Of a stretch of DNA of 64,000 nt, positions 35,431-45,769 are shown one piece after another. The stretch comes from JAJCYL01 sp040222875 (GTDB taxonomy: Bacteria > Bacteroidota > Bacteroidia > Cytophagales > Cyclobacteriaceae): the NCBI GenBank assembly GCA_040222875.1, contig JAVKCG010000005.1, positions 310,001-374,000 on the forward strand. Reading direction: 5' to 3'. The notes beneath the pieces were generated by a model, which worked only from the letters and a program-made list of their open reading frames with translations, searched no databases and was not told the DNA's origin. A program made the translations under genes and the position numbers. Within the stretch, counting starts at the first letter, position 1. The number at the start of each line of letters is the position of its first letter.

Positions 35431-35578
35431 AGGTGCAAAAATGGGACGAAATCACAAATACTTATCTATGAATGCAGATTGAATTGGCCACTTTAAAATT
35501 TAAAATCAAACCTGACTTATATCTGATGAAACTTGCGCTCTTTTAAGCGCTGTTTTAACTTGGGTCAATTGTGACACC

Positions 35579-37276
35579 ATGTCTAAAAACAGCCTAAACA
35601 CCCTTTTTATTCTGACATTGCTCAATTTGCAAGTCTTTGCCCAGGCAGTGGAGCAGGGCACATTTAGGTTAGACAAAGCGGAATTAGAGACAACTACAGG
35701 CCTTTTACTCAATACAGAGTGGAGGTTTACCTACTGGTCTACTAGCAACCCCATCGACACAGTTCAGACCCTTATCAAAGTACCTAAGTCCTGGACTACA
35801 CTCGAAATCGATGGGAGAAACCTTGATAGGTTGGGGACAGGCATTTATGAAATCACACTATTTAACCCTGATAGGCTACAGGGGCTGTACCTGCTATTCT
35901 ATAGCCCTTCATTTCACTATAAAGTATTTGCAAATGATGAGCAATTAGCAGTTAGTAAGAAATTTTCAGATGATCCTGATCTGGTACCAGATCGCAAACG
36001 GGAATTGATCCGGCTTCCAAATAGCGATACTATAAGGCTTAAAATTTTAGTTAATAATGATTTACTCCCTCAAAGCGGAATTTTGAGATCTCCGGTTATC
36101 GGCCTTGAAAATAAACTTCTCGCCAAAGAGCAGCTTAGGTCGAATGTGGAAATGATTCAAATAGGCTGCCTTTTGTTATTGGCGTTTTACAATTTGTTCC
36201 TCTATTACAATTTCAAAGAAAAAGCTTACTTCTATCTGTCGGCACTTTGCTTTGTTGTATTAATTAGGGCGGTTGTTGTATTTGATGGTTCTCTTTTCTT
36301 TTTCTCCCTTTTTCCCAGCGCATCCTTTCAATTGGGCAAGAAGTTAGAATTTTTCACGGTCTATTCTACCCCTGTGCTTCCTCTGCTGTTCATGCAATCC
36401 CTTTTTCGGGACTACCATTTCAAATTGTATGTTAAAATCCTGGGAGTGTTTTGCCTGATACTGATGGCAATTGTGGTAATAACGCCACTTCACATTTATC
36501 TACAAACACTTAACATCTATCATGTTGCAATGGTGATATCATTTGGGCTTCAGTTCACATATATGTACCGGGGTATTAAACACAAAAAAATCGGTGCCAG
36601 ATTACTAGCACTAGGATTTTTAATAGCCTTTGTTTTTGTATTCATTGAGATTCTGATTAACTCAGGTTTGATTCGCTTTTTTCATCAAGGGCCAAACCTC
36701 GTAAACACTGGTGTAGTGGCGTTCATGTTTATTCAAACAATCGCTATAACAAGGGTATTTTCATTTTACCAAAAAGATGCTATTAATAAAGAAGTTAAGC
36801 TCAAAAGAAGTGCGGAAGAAAAAACCGTGTTGGCAGAAGAGTTGAAATCAAGGGAAAAAGAGTTAGCCGACTTTACTTTTAGAATGTTGCAGCGAAACCG
36901 CCTCCTTACTGATCTTGAAAACTTAGTTAAAGATTCTAACGCTAATAGCGCCGATATGGAGGCCGGCACTGTGGTGAACAAACTCTCAAAAATTGTCAGG
37001 ACCAGTAAAAGCTCTAACGACCAATGGGAAGACTTTAGCCGATATTTCGGCAACGTTCATCATGATTTTTTCTCAAGGGTGAAAGAACTTCATCCGAATT
37101 TGTCGACAAAAGATTTGAAGCATTGTGCGCTACTAAAAATGGGCCTATCGATGAAAGAATCGGCTGAAATTTTAGTAATTGATACAAATAGTATAAAGAT
37201 GGCGAGGTATCGGCTTAAGAAGAAAATGGGACTCACCGAAGAAGATGATTTGATTAGTGTAATCACCAACTTATAG
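35579..37276 (+). CDS. 7TM-DISM membrane protein with LuxR-like HTH
   Basis: A 565-residue protein. A signal peptide (1-21) precedes an extracytoplasmic beta-rich domain of the 7TMR-DISM type (about 30-180), then seven hydrophobic helices (about 190-385), a coiled coil (385-445) and a C-terminal helix-turn-helix (about 497-565) with NLSTKDLKHCALLKMGLSMKESAEIL, as in LuxR/GerE-type domains. It thus joins a membrane receptor directly to a DNA-binding output, a Bacteroidota pattern. No ligand is evident. It is a single-gene unit. Confidence 0.85.
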   Translation: MSKNSLNTLFILTLLNLQVFAQAVEQGTFRLDKAELETTTGLLLNTEWRFTYWSTSNPIDTVQTLIKVPKSWTTLEIDGRNLDRLGTGIYEITLFNPDRLQGLYLLFYSPSFHYKVFANDEQLAVSKKFSDDPDLVPDRKRELIRLPNSDTIRLKILVNNDLLPQSGILRSPVIGLENKLLAKEQLRSNVEMIQIGCLLLLAFYNLFLYYNFKEKAYFYLSALCFVVLIRAVVVFDGSLFFFSLFPSASFQLGKKLEFFTVYSTPVLPLLFMQSLFRDYHFKLYVKILGVFCLILMAIVVITPLHIYLQTLNIYHVAMVISFGLQFTYMYRGIKHKKIGARLLALGFLIAFVFVFIEILINSGLIRFFHQGPNLVNTGVVAFMFIQTIAITRVFSFYQKDAINKEVKLKRSAEEKTVLAEELKSREKELADFTFRMLQRNRLLTDLENLVKDSNANSADMEAGTVVNKLSKIVRTSKSSNDQWEDFSRYFGNVHHDFFSRVKELHPNLSTKDLKHCALLKMGLSMKESAEILVIDTNSIKMARYRLKKKMGLTEEDDLISVITNL

Positions 37277-37334
37277 CACTCTATCAGCCGATTGAAATTT
37301 TGGGCACTGCTCTAACATCCACGATTATCCTACT

Positions 37335-40328
37335 TTAGGCGTCAATTAGTTCACGGGGATCTTGCTTAAACCTGGCGATGTATTCTTTTTTGAACTGGGT
37401 CTGATTTTTAATCCCTACAATACTCGCAGCCTCTGTCAAAGAAGAGACCCTACGATTTCTAATTTGCTCTGACACATAATTAAATCGTAAATCTTTGTTG
37501 TACTCAAGTGGGGTTTTGCCTGTCAGGTCTTTCACCAACCGATACAAGTTTCTTTCACTCGTATACATTTCAGATGCCAATTCATCGGCTGTGATTTTGG
37601 GTTTATTGATATTACTTATTAGGAAGGTATTTAATCGATTCAAGATCGATTTTTCCATGTCTTTAAGACCATTAAAGTCAACGGTTGCAAAAGTGTCACC
37701 GGATGGCTTGCCGGCCATACCAACCATATTTTTAATCCTTAGTTTTAATTCTTCAGCGTCAAATGGCTTAGAAATGAAGTCGTTAACACCTTCCTTCAAG
37801 ACCCTCTCTTTATCATCGTTACTTACCCTGGCAGAAACCACGAGGACGGGTATTTTTGACAGTCTGGCATCTTGCCGCAGGGCTTCTAACAAACCAAATC
37901 CATCAAGCCAGGGCATCATTAGGTCTGTAAGCACTACATCAACATTATATTGATCCAGCACTTCCAGGGCATGCTTGCCGTTTTTTGCTTGAATCACGTT
38001 ATAATCTGATTCGATCACCTCTTTAATATATTCCCTCACCTCCTGATGATCATCAACAATTAGTACTGCTGGAAGATGGTCTTTGTCAGCTGTAACATCC
38101 AAAATAGCCGCTTTTTCAGTTGACAAATTAGGTTCATCAATTAGCTGTTTCTGTTTTTGTTCGATAAAATCAAAACCAAAATCTGAATCCTCAATTGCTT
38201 TGTCCTCATTGGAGGGAAGCTGTATTGTGAACTTTGTCCACAAGCCTTTTTTGCTATCAAGCTGGATAGAGCCCTCGTGAAGATGAACGATTTCTTTCAC
38301 CAAAGACAAGCCAATTCCCAGCCCTTCCCTGGTCTGATGCTCATCATCAGTTTCCTGATAAAACCTCTCGAATACTTTTTCTTTCTTTTCAGAAGAAATC
38401 CCAGCTCCGGTATCCTCCACAATTAGTAGCAAGCCGGTATCAACTTGCTTTATGGCCACGTTAACGCTGTCTCCGGCATCAGTAAATTTGAAAGCATTCG
38501 ACAACAGGTTATACATCACTTTTTGCATATTGGCCGGGTCAAAATTCAGTTTGAAGTCATCCGGATATGCAGATTTAAAAGTGAGTTTAACTTCCCTTAG
38601 CTCAGCATAAGAGCTAAAAAGTTTGACTATAGTTCTAAAAAAATTATTTACAGAAACTGATTGAAATTTCAGTGAAAGTTTGCCCTCTTCTAAAGATATC
38701 AGCTGCCTGATCTCATCTGCAAAAGCCAACAATTGCTGATTATCCCTTTCAAGCTTGCTGAGAATGGATTCCCCTTTTTCAGACAAATAAGAGTTCTCAT
38801 CACCCTTCAATTGATCAATCCGCCCTTTTATAAGTGTAAGTGGTGTGCGAAGGTCGTGGGATACATTGGCAAAAAATCTGGACTTGAATTTGTCAAGCTC
38901 TCGCAAGCGGTCCGATTGTCTTTCAATTTGATCCTTTTGTGTCAGGATTTCCCGGGTAAGTTTTTTCCTTACCTGCATGGTCCTGTAAAAGTTGATAGCT
39001 ATTAACAGCACTAATATCGCAATCACAATGGCCCCATAAATAAGGTATTGTTGAAATTCTATCGTTGCAGCATTTATTTCGTTGTTTTTTCGAAGAACCA
39101 GATTTTCTTTTTCAGTTTGCTCAGTTTCATATTTGGCCTGCATCTGCTCAATCATTTCATTCCTGGATTGATCAGTGATACTGTCACTATATTGTTTGAA
39201 GATTTTATAAAATTCAAGCGCTTTCGAGTCATCATTGAGCTCTTCGTAGCTTATCGCCAGGCCTTCACTTGCAACGCCAATGTTGTTGTACGACTCAAAT
39301 TCAAAGGCCAAATCATAAGCTTCCTGACCTACTTCGATGGCCTCTCTATACCTTTCCTGGGCCACGTAAACCTCCATTAAATCAGCAAGGGAAATAGAGA
39401 GTTGCTCCATATAATTGTTCTCCCGTTGAATTATCCCAGCCTTTTCTTGAAACTCAATCGCTTCTTTATAATCTCCCCTCTCAAAATTCAACCTACCCAG
39501 ATTGTTGTATAAAACAGCCTCACCATACTTACTTTTTATCATCAGCATTATTTCAAGAGCCTTCTGATACTGGTACTCTGCGCTGTCATACTGCTTCTGA
39601 TTTTTATAAATAATGCCGATATTATTATAGTTTGACGCAATAGGAAAATTCCTACGATTACCAGCCTCACTATCTCCAGTGTTAATTTGCTGATTAATCT
39701 TTAAGGCCCTTTTATAGTTTTCAATGGCCTTTTCAGGCTTATCCTGATAATCATATAAAATTCCCAGGTTGTTATAATTGTTGGCCAGCCCTAGCTGATT
39801 ATCATAATACTCATCGACTTGCAACGCCTTTAAATAATTAGAGAGTGCCTTTTCATAAACCCCTAATTTTCGATAGGTTTCACCTATAGCCGAATAGGAA
39901 TAAGATATCAAGAGGCTGTCTTGTGATACGCTTTTGGTGGGAGGATTTGTAATGAAATCCTCATAGTATTGATCTATTATGGGTTGCAAAATGTTAGCTA
40001 CCGCCACTGACTCCTTCAACTTTCCAATGCCAGCATAAACCAAAATCTGACTATGTGCATACGAGACATACATTGAGGTGGTATCGCCCATCTGAAGCAT
40101 TAAGTCATAGGCTCTTTGGTTGAAAATGGCTGCAGAATCAAATTGATAGCCACTGTGATAGGAGTGAACCAATTCGAATGTGGCTTTTAGCACACTCATA
40201 TTTGATTCATTCTTCTCGATCACCCTTCGAAGGCTATCCCTTTCAGGCGATTGACCGAATGCAGGTTGCACAACAAAGAGCATCAGCAACACCGATATCA
40301 CTCTAAATATCATAAGCTTATTTTTCAA
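37335..40328 (-). CDS. Hybrid two-component regulator: TPR sensor, kinase, receiver, AraC HTH
   Basis: A 997-residue one-protein signalling chain. Signal peptide (1-25), tetratricopeptide repeats (about 60-410, with YNNLGILYDYQDKPEKAIENYKRAL as one repeat), transmembrane helix (428-447), HisKA with His491 (NVSHDLRTPLTLI), HATPase (about 595-705), receiver with Asp802 (VVLTDLMMPWLDG) and AraC-type HTH (about 895-997, with LYRLVKDLTGKTPLEYNKDLRF). The TPRs are predicted to be periplasmic and may bind a peptide or protein. A 19-bp palindrome lies upstream, at 40449-40467. Confidence 0.92.
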   Translation of the reverse strand: MKNKLMIFRVISVLLMLFVVQPAFGQSPERDSLRRVIEKNESNMSVLKATFELVHSYHSGYQFDSAAIFNQRAYDLMLQMGDTTSMYVSYAHSQILVYAGIGKLKESVAVANILQPIIDQYYEDFITNPPTKSVSQDSLLISYSYSAIGETYRKLGVYEKALSNYLKALQVDEYYDNQLGLANNYNNLGILYDYQDKPEKAIENYKRALKINQQINTGDSEAGNRRNFPIASNYNNIGIIYKNQKQYDSAEYQYQKALEIMLMIKSKYGEAVLYNNLGRLNFERGDYKEAIEFQEKAGIIQRENNYMEQLSISLADLMEVYVAQERYREAIEVGQEAYDLAFEFESYNNIGVASEGLAISYEELNDDSKALEFYKIFKQYSDSITDQSRNEMIEQMQAKYETEQTEKENLVLRKNNEINAATIEFQQYLIYGAIVIAILVLLIAINFYRTMQVRKKLTREILTQKDQIERQSDRLRELDKFKSRFFANVSHDLRTPLTLIKGRIDQLKGDENSYLSEKGESILSKLERDNQQLLAFADEIRQLISLEEGKLSLKFQSVSVNNFFRTIVKLFSSYAELREVKLTFKSAYPDDFKLNFDPANMQKVMYNLLSNAFKFTDAGDSVNVAIKQVDTGLLLIVEDTGAGISSEKKEKVFERFYQETDDEHQTREGLGIGLSLVKEIVHLHEGSIQLDSKKGLWTKFTIQLPSNEDKAIEDSDFGFDFIEQKQKQLIDEPNLSTEKAAILDVTADKDHLPAVLIVDDHQEVREYIKEVIESDYNVIQAKNGKHALEVLDQYNVDVVLTDLMMPWLDGFGLLEALRQDARLSKIPVLVVSARVSNDDKERVLKEGVNDFISKPFDAEELKLRIKNMVGMAGKPSGDTFATVDFNGLKDMEKSILNRLNTFLISNINKPKITADELASEMYTSERNLYRLVKDLTGKTPLEYNKDLRFNYVSEQIRNRRVSSLTEAASIVGIKNQTQFKKEYIARFKQDPRELIDA

Positions 40329-40448
40329 TAATAGAAAATTGATTTTGCTGTGTGAGGCAATTAAATATACAAAGATGTGGGTGGAAGGGATGTAAACAAA
40401 AATTCTCTAGCTGCTATGTTCTATTGAAGTGAAGGTTACTTATGCACT

Positions 40449-40467
40449 AGTTTTCAAATTGAAAACT
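40449..40467. promoter_or_regulatory. 19-bp palindrome upstream of the TPR hybrid kinase
   Basis: AGTTTTCAA (40449-40457) and TTGAAAACT (40459-40467) are exact inverted copies around one central A. The site lies 121 bases upstream of the hybrid kinase start and 10 bases from the terminator of the adhesin gene. It could be an operator, perhaps for AraC-type self-control (inference). Confidence 0.4.
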
Positions 40468-40476
40468 TCAGATTAC

Positions 40477-40502
40477 AAAAAAGGCCACCTTCTCAGGTGG
40501 CC
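40477..40502 (-). terminator. Intrinsic terminator of the giant adhesin gene
   Basis: GGCCACC (40483-40489) pairs with GGTGGCC (40496-40502) around a 6-base loop, and on the minus strand six T follow (40477-40482). It starts 24 bases after the adhesin stop. Confidence 0.87.
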
Positions 40503-40525
40503 CTAGGTTTAACCGTTGTGGACTG

Positions 40526-43500
40526 TTAATTCCTAATTAGCTTTTTAATCACATATTGGCTCCCCTGCTTGATTTGGAGGAACATCAACCCATGATTAAT
40601 GTTGGATAAATTCAAATTATAATCGAATGAGACTGACGTTTTATCAAATTCTGCATGCCTAAGTAATACCCCTTTTTGATCGAAGATTTTCAGGTCTACC
40701 AAGCCAAACTCCTCATTTGTCATAGAGATAGTTAGATGGCTGGAGAACGGATTGGGGTAGGTTGAGATAAACCTGGCAAACACCTCATCATTCAAGGAGG
40801 TAACCTCAGCTACACGGGTTACGATGCCAGTTTCAGTAACTTCAACTTCGACAACCGTAGGTTCACCTTCATTCACGGTGATAGCTGCACCCTCTACCGG
40901 AAGACCTTCATAATCCACTGACAACGTATAGTCTCCAGGCAATAGGTTAATGAAGGTGAATTCTCCATTCTCATCTGTTGTATCAAAGCCAACAATATTG
41001 CCATCAGCATCAAGGAGAAATACATCAACTCCAACCAAGGCACCGCTTTGCAGTTGGCGCCCAGTATTATTAGGATCGGAGAGAGTTCCGTTTATCTCTT
41101 CATCTCCTCCATTACCTTGAGCCGGTGGTTGGTCAATTAATGTGACGGTTATCGTCTTATCACTATCAAGTTGTGTAATTGTTGCTTCAGCGAGAGACAA
41201 AACATCACCGGAATATGTTACAAAATAGGTGGTGTTAATGGTCGCCCCTGGTATGACTTCAACAGCATAATCTCCTTGTTCCAGTTGTGGAAAGACAAAT
41301 GTGTTTACAGAGTTTAGTATTACCTCCGCAACATCCTGAAATGCACCATTTATCTTTTGCTTCAATTTAATAGTTGCATCATTGATGGGGGTTCCCTCAA
41401 CATCGACAACCGAACCTGATAGCGTAAATGATGGAGTTGTATCAAACAGCACAGAAACCTGAGGCAGCGCATCATTTCCATTATCAGCTATGTCTATTGC
41501 ACTGCCCATTTCAACATCGAGAGTTACCGTTCCTTCGCCATCGGGAGTAATCAAGGCTGTATAATTTTTGGCATCAACCTCTACAAAATCAGAGGCAACT
41601 CCATTTCCAACAACGATATCCGTCAACTCAAAACCGGTTACATCTTCACTAAATTCAATAGTTATACTGAATGCCTCGGCCACACTTTCTGGTGCCGTTA
41701 GCGTTATTGTTGGTGCTGTTGGGTCATAATTGGCAACCGATTGTATCGATGCCTCATTTTCATTTGTGCTTAAATCTGTTGCTACAGCATCACCTATGTC
41801 CAAAGTAACCTGACCTTCCTCTGTTGGTGTGATTAACACAGTATAGGAGTTTGCTTCCGTGGTAACGAAGTCACTTGCTATACCATTACCAACTGAAATG
41901 TCAACTAATTCAAAACCAGTCACATCTTCGCTGAATTCAATTTTAGCAGTGAAGGGGGCATTGGTATTTCCTGGAACTTCTGAAATCTCAACTGTTGGTG
42001 CAATAGTGTCAAAATTTGATGATACCTGAACTGCTGCAGAGTTTCCATTTGAGGCAGCATCAGTTGCAGCCCCCGATTTAATATCAAGAGTCACCAAACC
42101 ATCGGCTGTACCAGTAATTACGGCAGTGAACGTTTTGCCATCTATAGCAGTGAATTCACTGGCTGTGCCGTTGGCAACTTCAATATCGGCCAGCTCAAAA
42201 CCGCTTACATTTTCAGAAAACTCAACGGTCACTGTGAATGGACCGTTTGTATTCTCGGGAATACCCTGCAACTCGACGGTCGGGGCCGTGGTGTCAATTG
42301 AAGTTGATGTTTCTGCCGAAGCTGAGTTGCCATTGCCGGCTAAATCGGTGGCAACAGATTCAGCAATACTTAAAGTAACAGCATCACTACCTGAAGGTGT
42401 AATCAAGACCGTATAGGTGCTACCATCGGTTGCTGCAAAGTCACTTGTAGCGGCGTTACCAATCGTAATATTACCAACTTCAAACCCCTGCACATCTTCA
42501 CTGAATTCGATGGTAGCCGTAAAGGCCCCGTTGGTACTTGATGGAACATTAAGAAATTCGACCGTTGGTGTAGTTGTATCATAATTTGTTACGGTTTGAG
42601 TAGCAGCCAAACTCCCATTGGTTTCATCATCAGTTGCTGCTCCGGCATTAATATCAATGGTTACATTTCCTTCAGCTATTGGGGTAATCAGCGCTGAATA
42701 AGTCATGGCATCAATTGTCTCGAAAACACTTGCAGAGCCATTAGCAACTATGAGATCATTTAAATCGAAACCAATTACATCTTCACTGAATTCAAATGAA
42801 GCTGTAAAGGCCATGTTAGTATTTGCTGGTGCGTTCTGAATTGTAACAATAGGATTGGTTGTATCGAAATTGACAGAAACCTGAACGGCAGCCTCACTTT
42901 CATTATTTTCTGAGTTAATGGCCGCTGCTTGTACCACGTCAATAGTTACAGCTCCTTCTGCTGTTGGGGTAATCAACGCCGTATAGGTGTTTGCATCAAC
43001 TATTTCAAATGCGCTTGGCGTACCATTTCCAACTATTATATCGCTAAGCTCAAAGCCGGTTACATCTTCATCAAACTGAAAAGTGGCTGTAAAGGCTGTA
43101 TTGGTATTGGTAGGTGCATTCTGAATCTCCACAGTTGGGAATTGAATGAAATCGATGCCGATATCACTACTTGCATTTATTGCATTTGTCACCTGAGAAG
43201 CTGATGCGTTTGTAAATGCTGAGTTTTCGAAAGTGAATTGAAGAGCAGAGACATCATTTGAATTGTTATTGCCTGAAGCGTTGCCAGTCAGTGTTAAAAC
43301 AGCTGAAGAACCATCTACACTTACAGTTAATATTGGTGTTAAACCATCTGGAAGATTTGAAATAGAGTAGTCTGAATTAAAAGTCAACGTTCCACCCGCG
43401 TTGGCAAAAGTGTCATCAGTTATTGACATGACCAATGAACCCTCGAGGAATCCATCATCGGCGGTAGCTTCGGTAAATCCACCTAAATTGACAGCATATT

Positions 43501-45769
43501 GATTTACATCATCACCGGATGATCCTGTTACATACACCTTTGTGCCATCAGTAGAAAAAGCAAGTCCGGTTGGGCTACTTTCTTGTGATCCGATACCGAC
43601 ACTATTCTCCAAAGTAGGTGCGCTGATATCAAAAGCTGCGGTTAGACCAAACTGCTTTATGTTATCACCTTGACCACCCAATATGAACATCTTTAACCCG
43701 TTTGAGGAAAAAACGATGTCTTGCGGTGAATTATCTGAGACATCGAACGAAATGTTACTATAAGTTGCTGTCGATAATTCGTAGGCGTTTGTCAACCCAT
43801 ATTGATGCACTAAGCCACTGGTCTGTCCAGATATGAACATCTTCATGCCATCACTTGAAAATGCAATTCCCGTTGGCCTTGTATCTTGTGAGTTTACATT
43901 CAATGCAAAGCCAGCACTTGCACTATGAATGTTGAAAGCCGATAAGTTGTATTGCTGTATAGTCACATTGGGGTTAAACCCTGCAACAAACAACCTCGAA
44001 CCATCAGTAGAAAATTCTACATCGGTTGGTGTTCTTTGCTGATTAAAGGTGCCTAAATCCTGCGATGTACCTCCAAATGATGCGGTAGAGATCTCAAATG
44101 GTGTGGACAAATTAAACCTGTTTACTTCGGGTCTAACTGTGCCCGCAGTAAACATACGGCTGCCATCGGTAGAAAATTCAACGGTACTTACCGCCAACTG
44201 CTCAGGGTTTGGGAATGGGCTTCCAACTACCGTGATTCCATTAGTTAAGTCAAAAGTAGCACCGTAACTAATCGCAGGAATATCAAAATCAATCTCAAAA
44301 TTATTAGAAGCGGTGTTTCCATTCCCTACAATATCCGTTACTGCATTCTCCAAAATACTTACCTCCACAATTCCAGCTGAAGTAGGTGTTACTGTAATGG
44401 AGTAGATAATATAGTCAGTGGTGGTAAAATCGGTTACAGTACCGTTAGAAACTGTTATATCATCTGAAATGAAACTTTCATCATCAATTTCTTCATTGAA
44501 AGTAGCTGTAAACTGAATTGGGGAACTGACGGTGGGGTCATTTTCTGTAGAAGAGATAGTCACAGACGGAGCAACTCTATCTATAGCCAAAACTTCTCCC
44601 TGAAAAGCAGCAACGGTGCCATTTGTGCCTCCTCCATTGCCACTCTCATCAGTAATTCCATTGGCACTAATAACGTCTAACCTTATTTCACCAGCACCGG
44701 TCAAACCAGTTAAACCTATCGTCCATATCTCGCCATTATTAGGATCGACAATGACTGTTGAAACATTACCAGCAGCATCGCCTGAAACAGTGCTGACCAT
44801 AAAATCGGTCGTTGTTACATTGGCAGCTCCCTCATCAAATGTGAGTGTATAATTGAGCGAGGCCAAATTAGTAGGACCTGTTTCCTCGCTTGCTAAACTT
44901 AGAACTGTAGGAGGAGTGACATCTGGAGCAACTGGACCATCAAATGAACTTTCCACAGCGCTGCCAAACTCAATACCATCGTTTGGTGTCACTATAAAAC
45001 TGATGTATTTATTTAGATCGCCTAAAGCCAATTTATAGGTACTGAAAGTGGCGCCAGAGATACTTGTTTTGTTTGTTCCGGCATTATCGTCAGATCGATA
45101 CCACTGAATCGTTGACCCAGCCTCAGTATCCTCATCTGAATCTGTAAAGGTGTAATCTGCCATCAGCGTCTGTCCCACTGTGAACGTTCCTGAAATATTG
45201 AGCCCTGAAGCAACAGGTGCTGCGTTGGTAGCAGGGGTTATTATGCTTAGATCATCTAATTGAATCTGACCAGTAGCTGGGTTTCCGTTAAAAGCACCGA
45301 ATCCTCTAACGTTAATGCTAAATGAGCTGATGTGAGTCCAGTTAAGACTAACAGGAACTGGGCTAAAAGTGGTAGTTGGGTCGCACTCAATGTTGTTTAC
45401 TGCACTATTAGGCCCCTGCCCGGGAATGAAATCTGCTTCTATCCTCAATAATGAGTTGTTTGAAAACATATCAAGACCATTCAGGTCAACAGGCGAAGAA
45501 AACGTAACTGTAACCGTATTTCCTCTCGCTTCAAAAATCTTGTCATTGCTATCCACCAGAGAGTTGCTTCTGGCGTTGAAGTCTGATGAAATTGTCACAG
45601 TAATTCCATCCACCGTTTCTGATACAGGTGTTAGGCCAGTAGCACCGGTGGCTGTAAATGTTGAATTAATTTGTCCTATTGAAACAAATGGCGAAAAGCA
45701 AAGCCACACCATAACTAACGGCTTGAAGTTATGGGTTATTGAAAGTAGTTGATTGTAAAGAAGTCTCAT
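40526..45769 (-). CDS. Giant secreted Ig-repeat adhesin with T9SS sorting domain
   Basis: A 1747-residue secreted protein. Signal peptide about 1-33; beta-rich Ig-like domains (about 180-495); a stretch of five or six propeller-like repeats with FSTDGSRMF-type motifs (about 500-770); six tandem Ig-like repeats of about 95 residues (about 877-1445) each opening (A/P)PTVE and containing F(S/D)EDVxGFEL and ITPxxEGxVTLDI; a CnaB/carboxypeptidase-like domain (about 1450-1530); an SdrD-B-like domain (about 1565-1640); and a C-terminal T9SS type A sorting domain starting FISTYPNPFSSHLTI and ending KKLIRN. The repeats have EDV and Asp-rich loops that may bind calcium. Export would need T9SS, whose PorQ lies in this window. 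Likely an adhesin or matrix protein. Confidence 0.88.
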   Translation of the reverse strand: MRLLYNQLLSITHNFKPLVMVWLCFSPFVSIGQINSTFTATGATGLTPVSETVDGITVTISSDFNARSNSLVDSNDKIFEARGNTVTVTFSSPVDLNGLDMFSNNSLLRIEADFIPGQGPNSAVNNIECDPTTTFSPVPVSLNWTHISSFSINVRGFGAFNGNPATGQIQLDDLSIITPATNAAPVASGLNISGTFTVGQTLMADYTFTDSDEDTEAGSTIQWYRSDDNAGTNKTSISGATFSTYKLALGDLNKYISFIVTPNDGIEFGSAVESSFDGPVAPDVTPPTVLSLASEETGPTNLASLNYTLTFDEGAANVTTTDFMVSTVSGDAAGNVSTVIVDPNNGEIWTIGLTGLTGAGEIRLDVISANGITDESGNGGGTNGTVAAFQGEVLAIDRVAPSVTISSTENDPTVSSPIQFTATFNEEIDDESFISDDITVSNGTVTDFTTTDYIIYSITVTPTSAGIVEVSILENAVTDIVGNGNTASNNFEIDFDIPAISYGATFDLTNGITVVGSPFPNPEQLAVSTVEFSTDGSRMFTAGTVRPEVNRFNLSTPFEISTASFGGTSQDLGTFNQQRTPTDVEFSTDGSRLFVAGFNPNVTIQQYNLSAFNIHSASAGFALNVNSQDTRPTGIAFSSDGMKMFISGQTSGLVHQYGLTNAYELSTATYSNISFDVSDNSPQDIVFSSNGLKMFILGGQGDNIKQFGLTAAFDISAPTLENSVGIGSQESSPTGLAFSTDGTKVYVTGSSGDDVNQYAVNLGGFTEATADDGFLEGSLVMSITDDTFANAGGTLTFNSDYSISNLPDGLTPILTVSVDGSSAVLTLTGNASGNNNSNDVSALQFTFENSAFTNASASQVTNAINASSDIGIDFIQFPTVEIQNAPTNTNTAFTATFQFDEDVTGFELSDIIVGNGTPSAFEIVDANTYTALITPTAEGAVTIDVVQAAAINSENNESEAAVQVSVNFDTTNPIVTIQNAPANTNMAFTASFEFSEDVIGFDLNDLIVANGSASVFETIDAMTYSALITPIAEGNVTIDINAGAATDDETNGSLAATQTVTNYDTTTPTVEFLNVPSSTNGAFTATIEFSEDVQGFEVGNITIGNAATSDFAATDGSTYTVLITPSGSDAVTLSIAESVATDLAGNGNSASAETSTSIDTTAPTVELQGIPENTNGPFTVTVEFSENVSGFELADIEVANGTASEFTAIDGKTFTAVITGTADGLVTLDIKSGAATDAASNGNSAAVQVSSNFDTIAPTVEISEVPGNTNAPFTAKIEFSEDVTGFELVDISVGNGIASDFVTTEANSYTVLITPTEEGQVTLDIGDAVATDLSTNENEASIQSVANYDPTAPTITLTAPESVAEAFSITIEFSEDVTGFELTDIVVGNGVASDFVEVDAKNYTALITPDGEGTVTLDVEMGSAIDIADNGNDALPQVSVLFDTTPSFTLSGSVVDVEGTPINDATIKLKQKINGAFQDVAEVILNSVNTFVFPQLEQGDYAVEVIPGATINTTYFVTYSGDVLSLAEATITQLDSDKTITVTLIDQPPAQGNGGDEEINGTLSDPNNTGRQLQSGALVGVDVFLLDADGNIVGFDTTDENGEFTFINLLPGDYTLSVDYEGLPVEGAAITVNEGEPTVVEVEVTETGIVTRVAEVTSLNDEVFARFISTYPNPFSSHLTISMTNEEFGLVDLKIFDQKGVLLRHAEFDKTSVSFDYNLNLSNINHGLMFLQIKQGSQYVIKKLIRN
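41435..43138 (-). repeat. Six tandem 95-codon Ig-like repeats within the adhesin
   Basis: The encoded units run for 568 codons, averaging 95 each, and share the order (S/A)PTVE-NTNxxFTxxxxFSEDVxGFxLxDI-VGNGxASxF-YTxLITP-GxVTLDI-A-D. They have diverged in DNA sequence, so recent copying is unlikely although unequal recombination remains possible. Confidence 0.8.
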
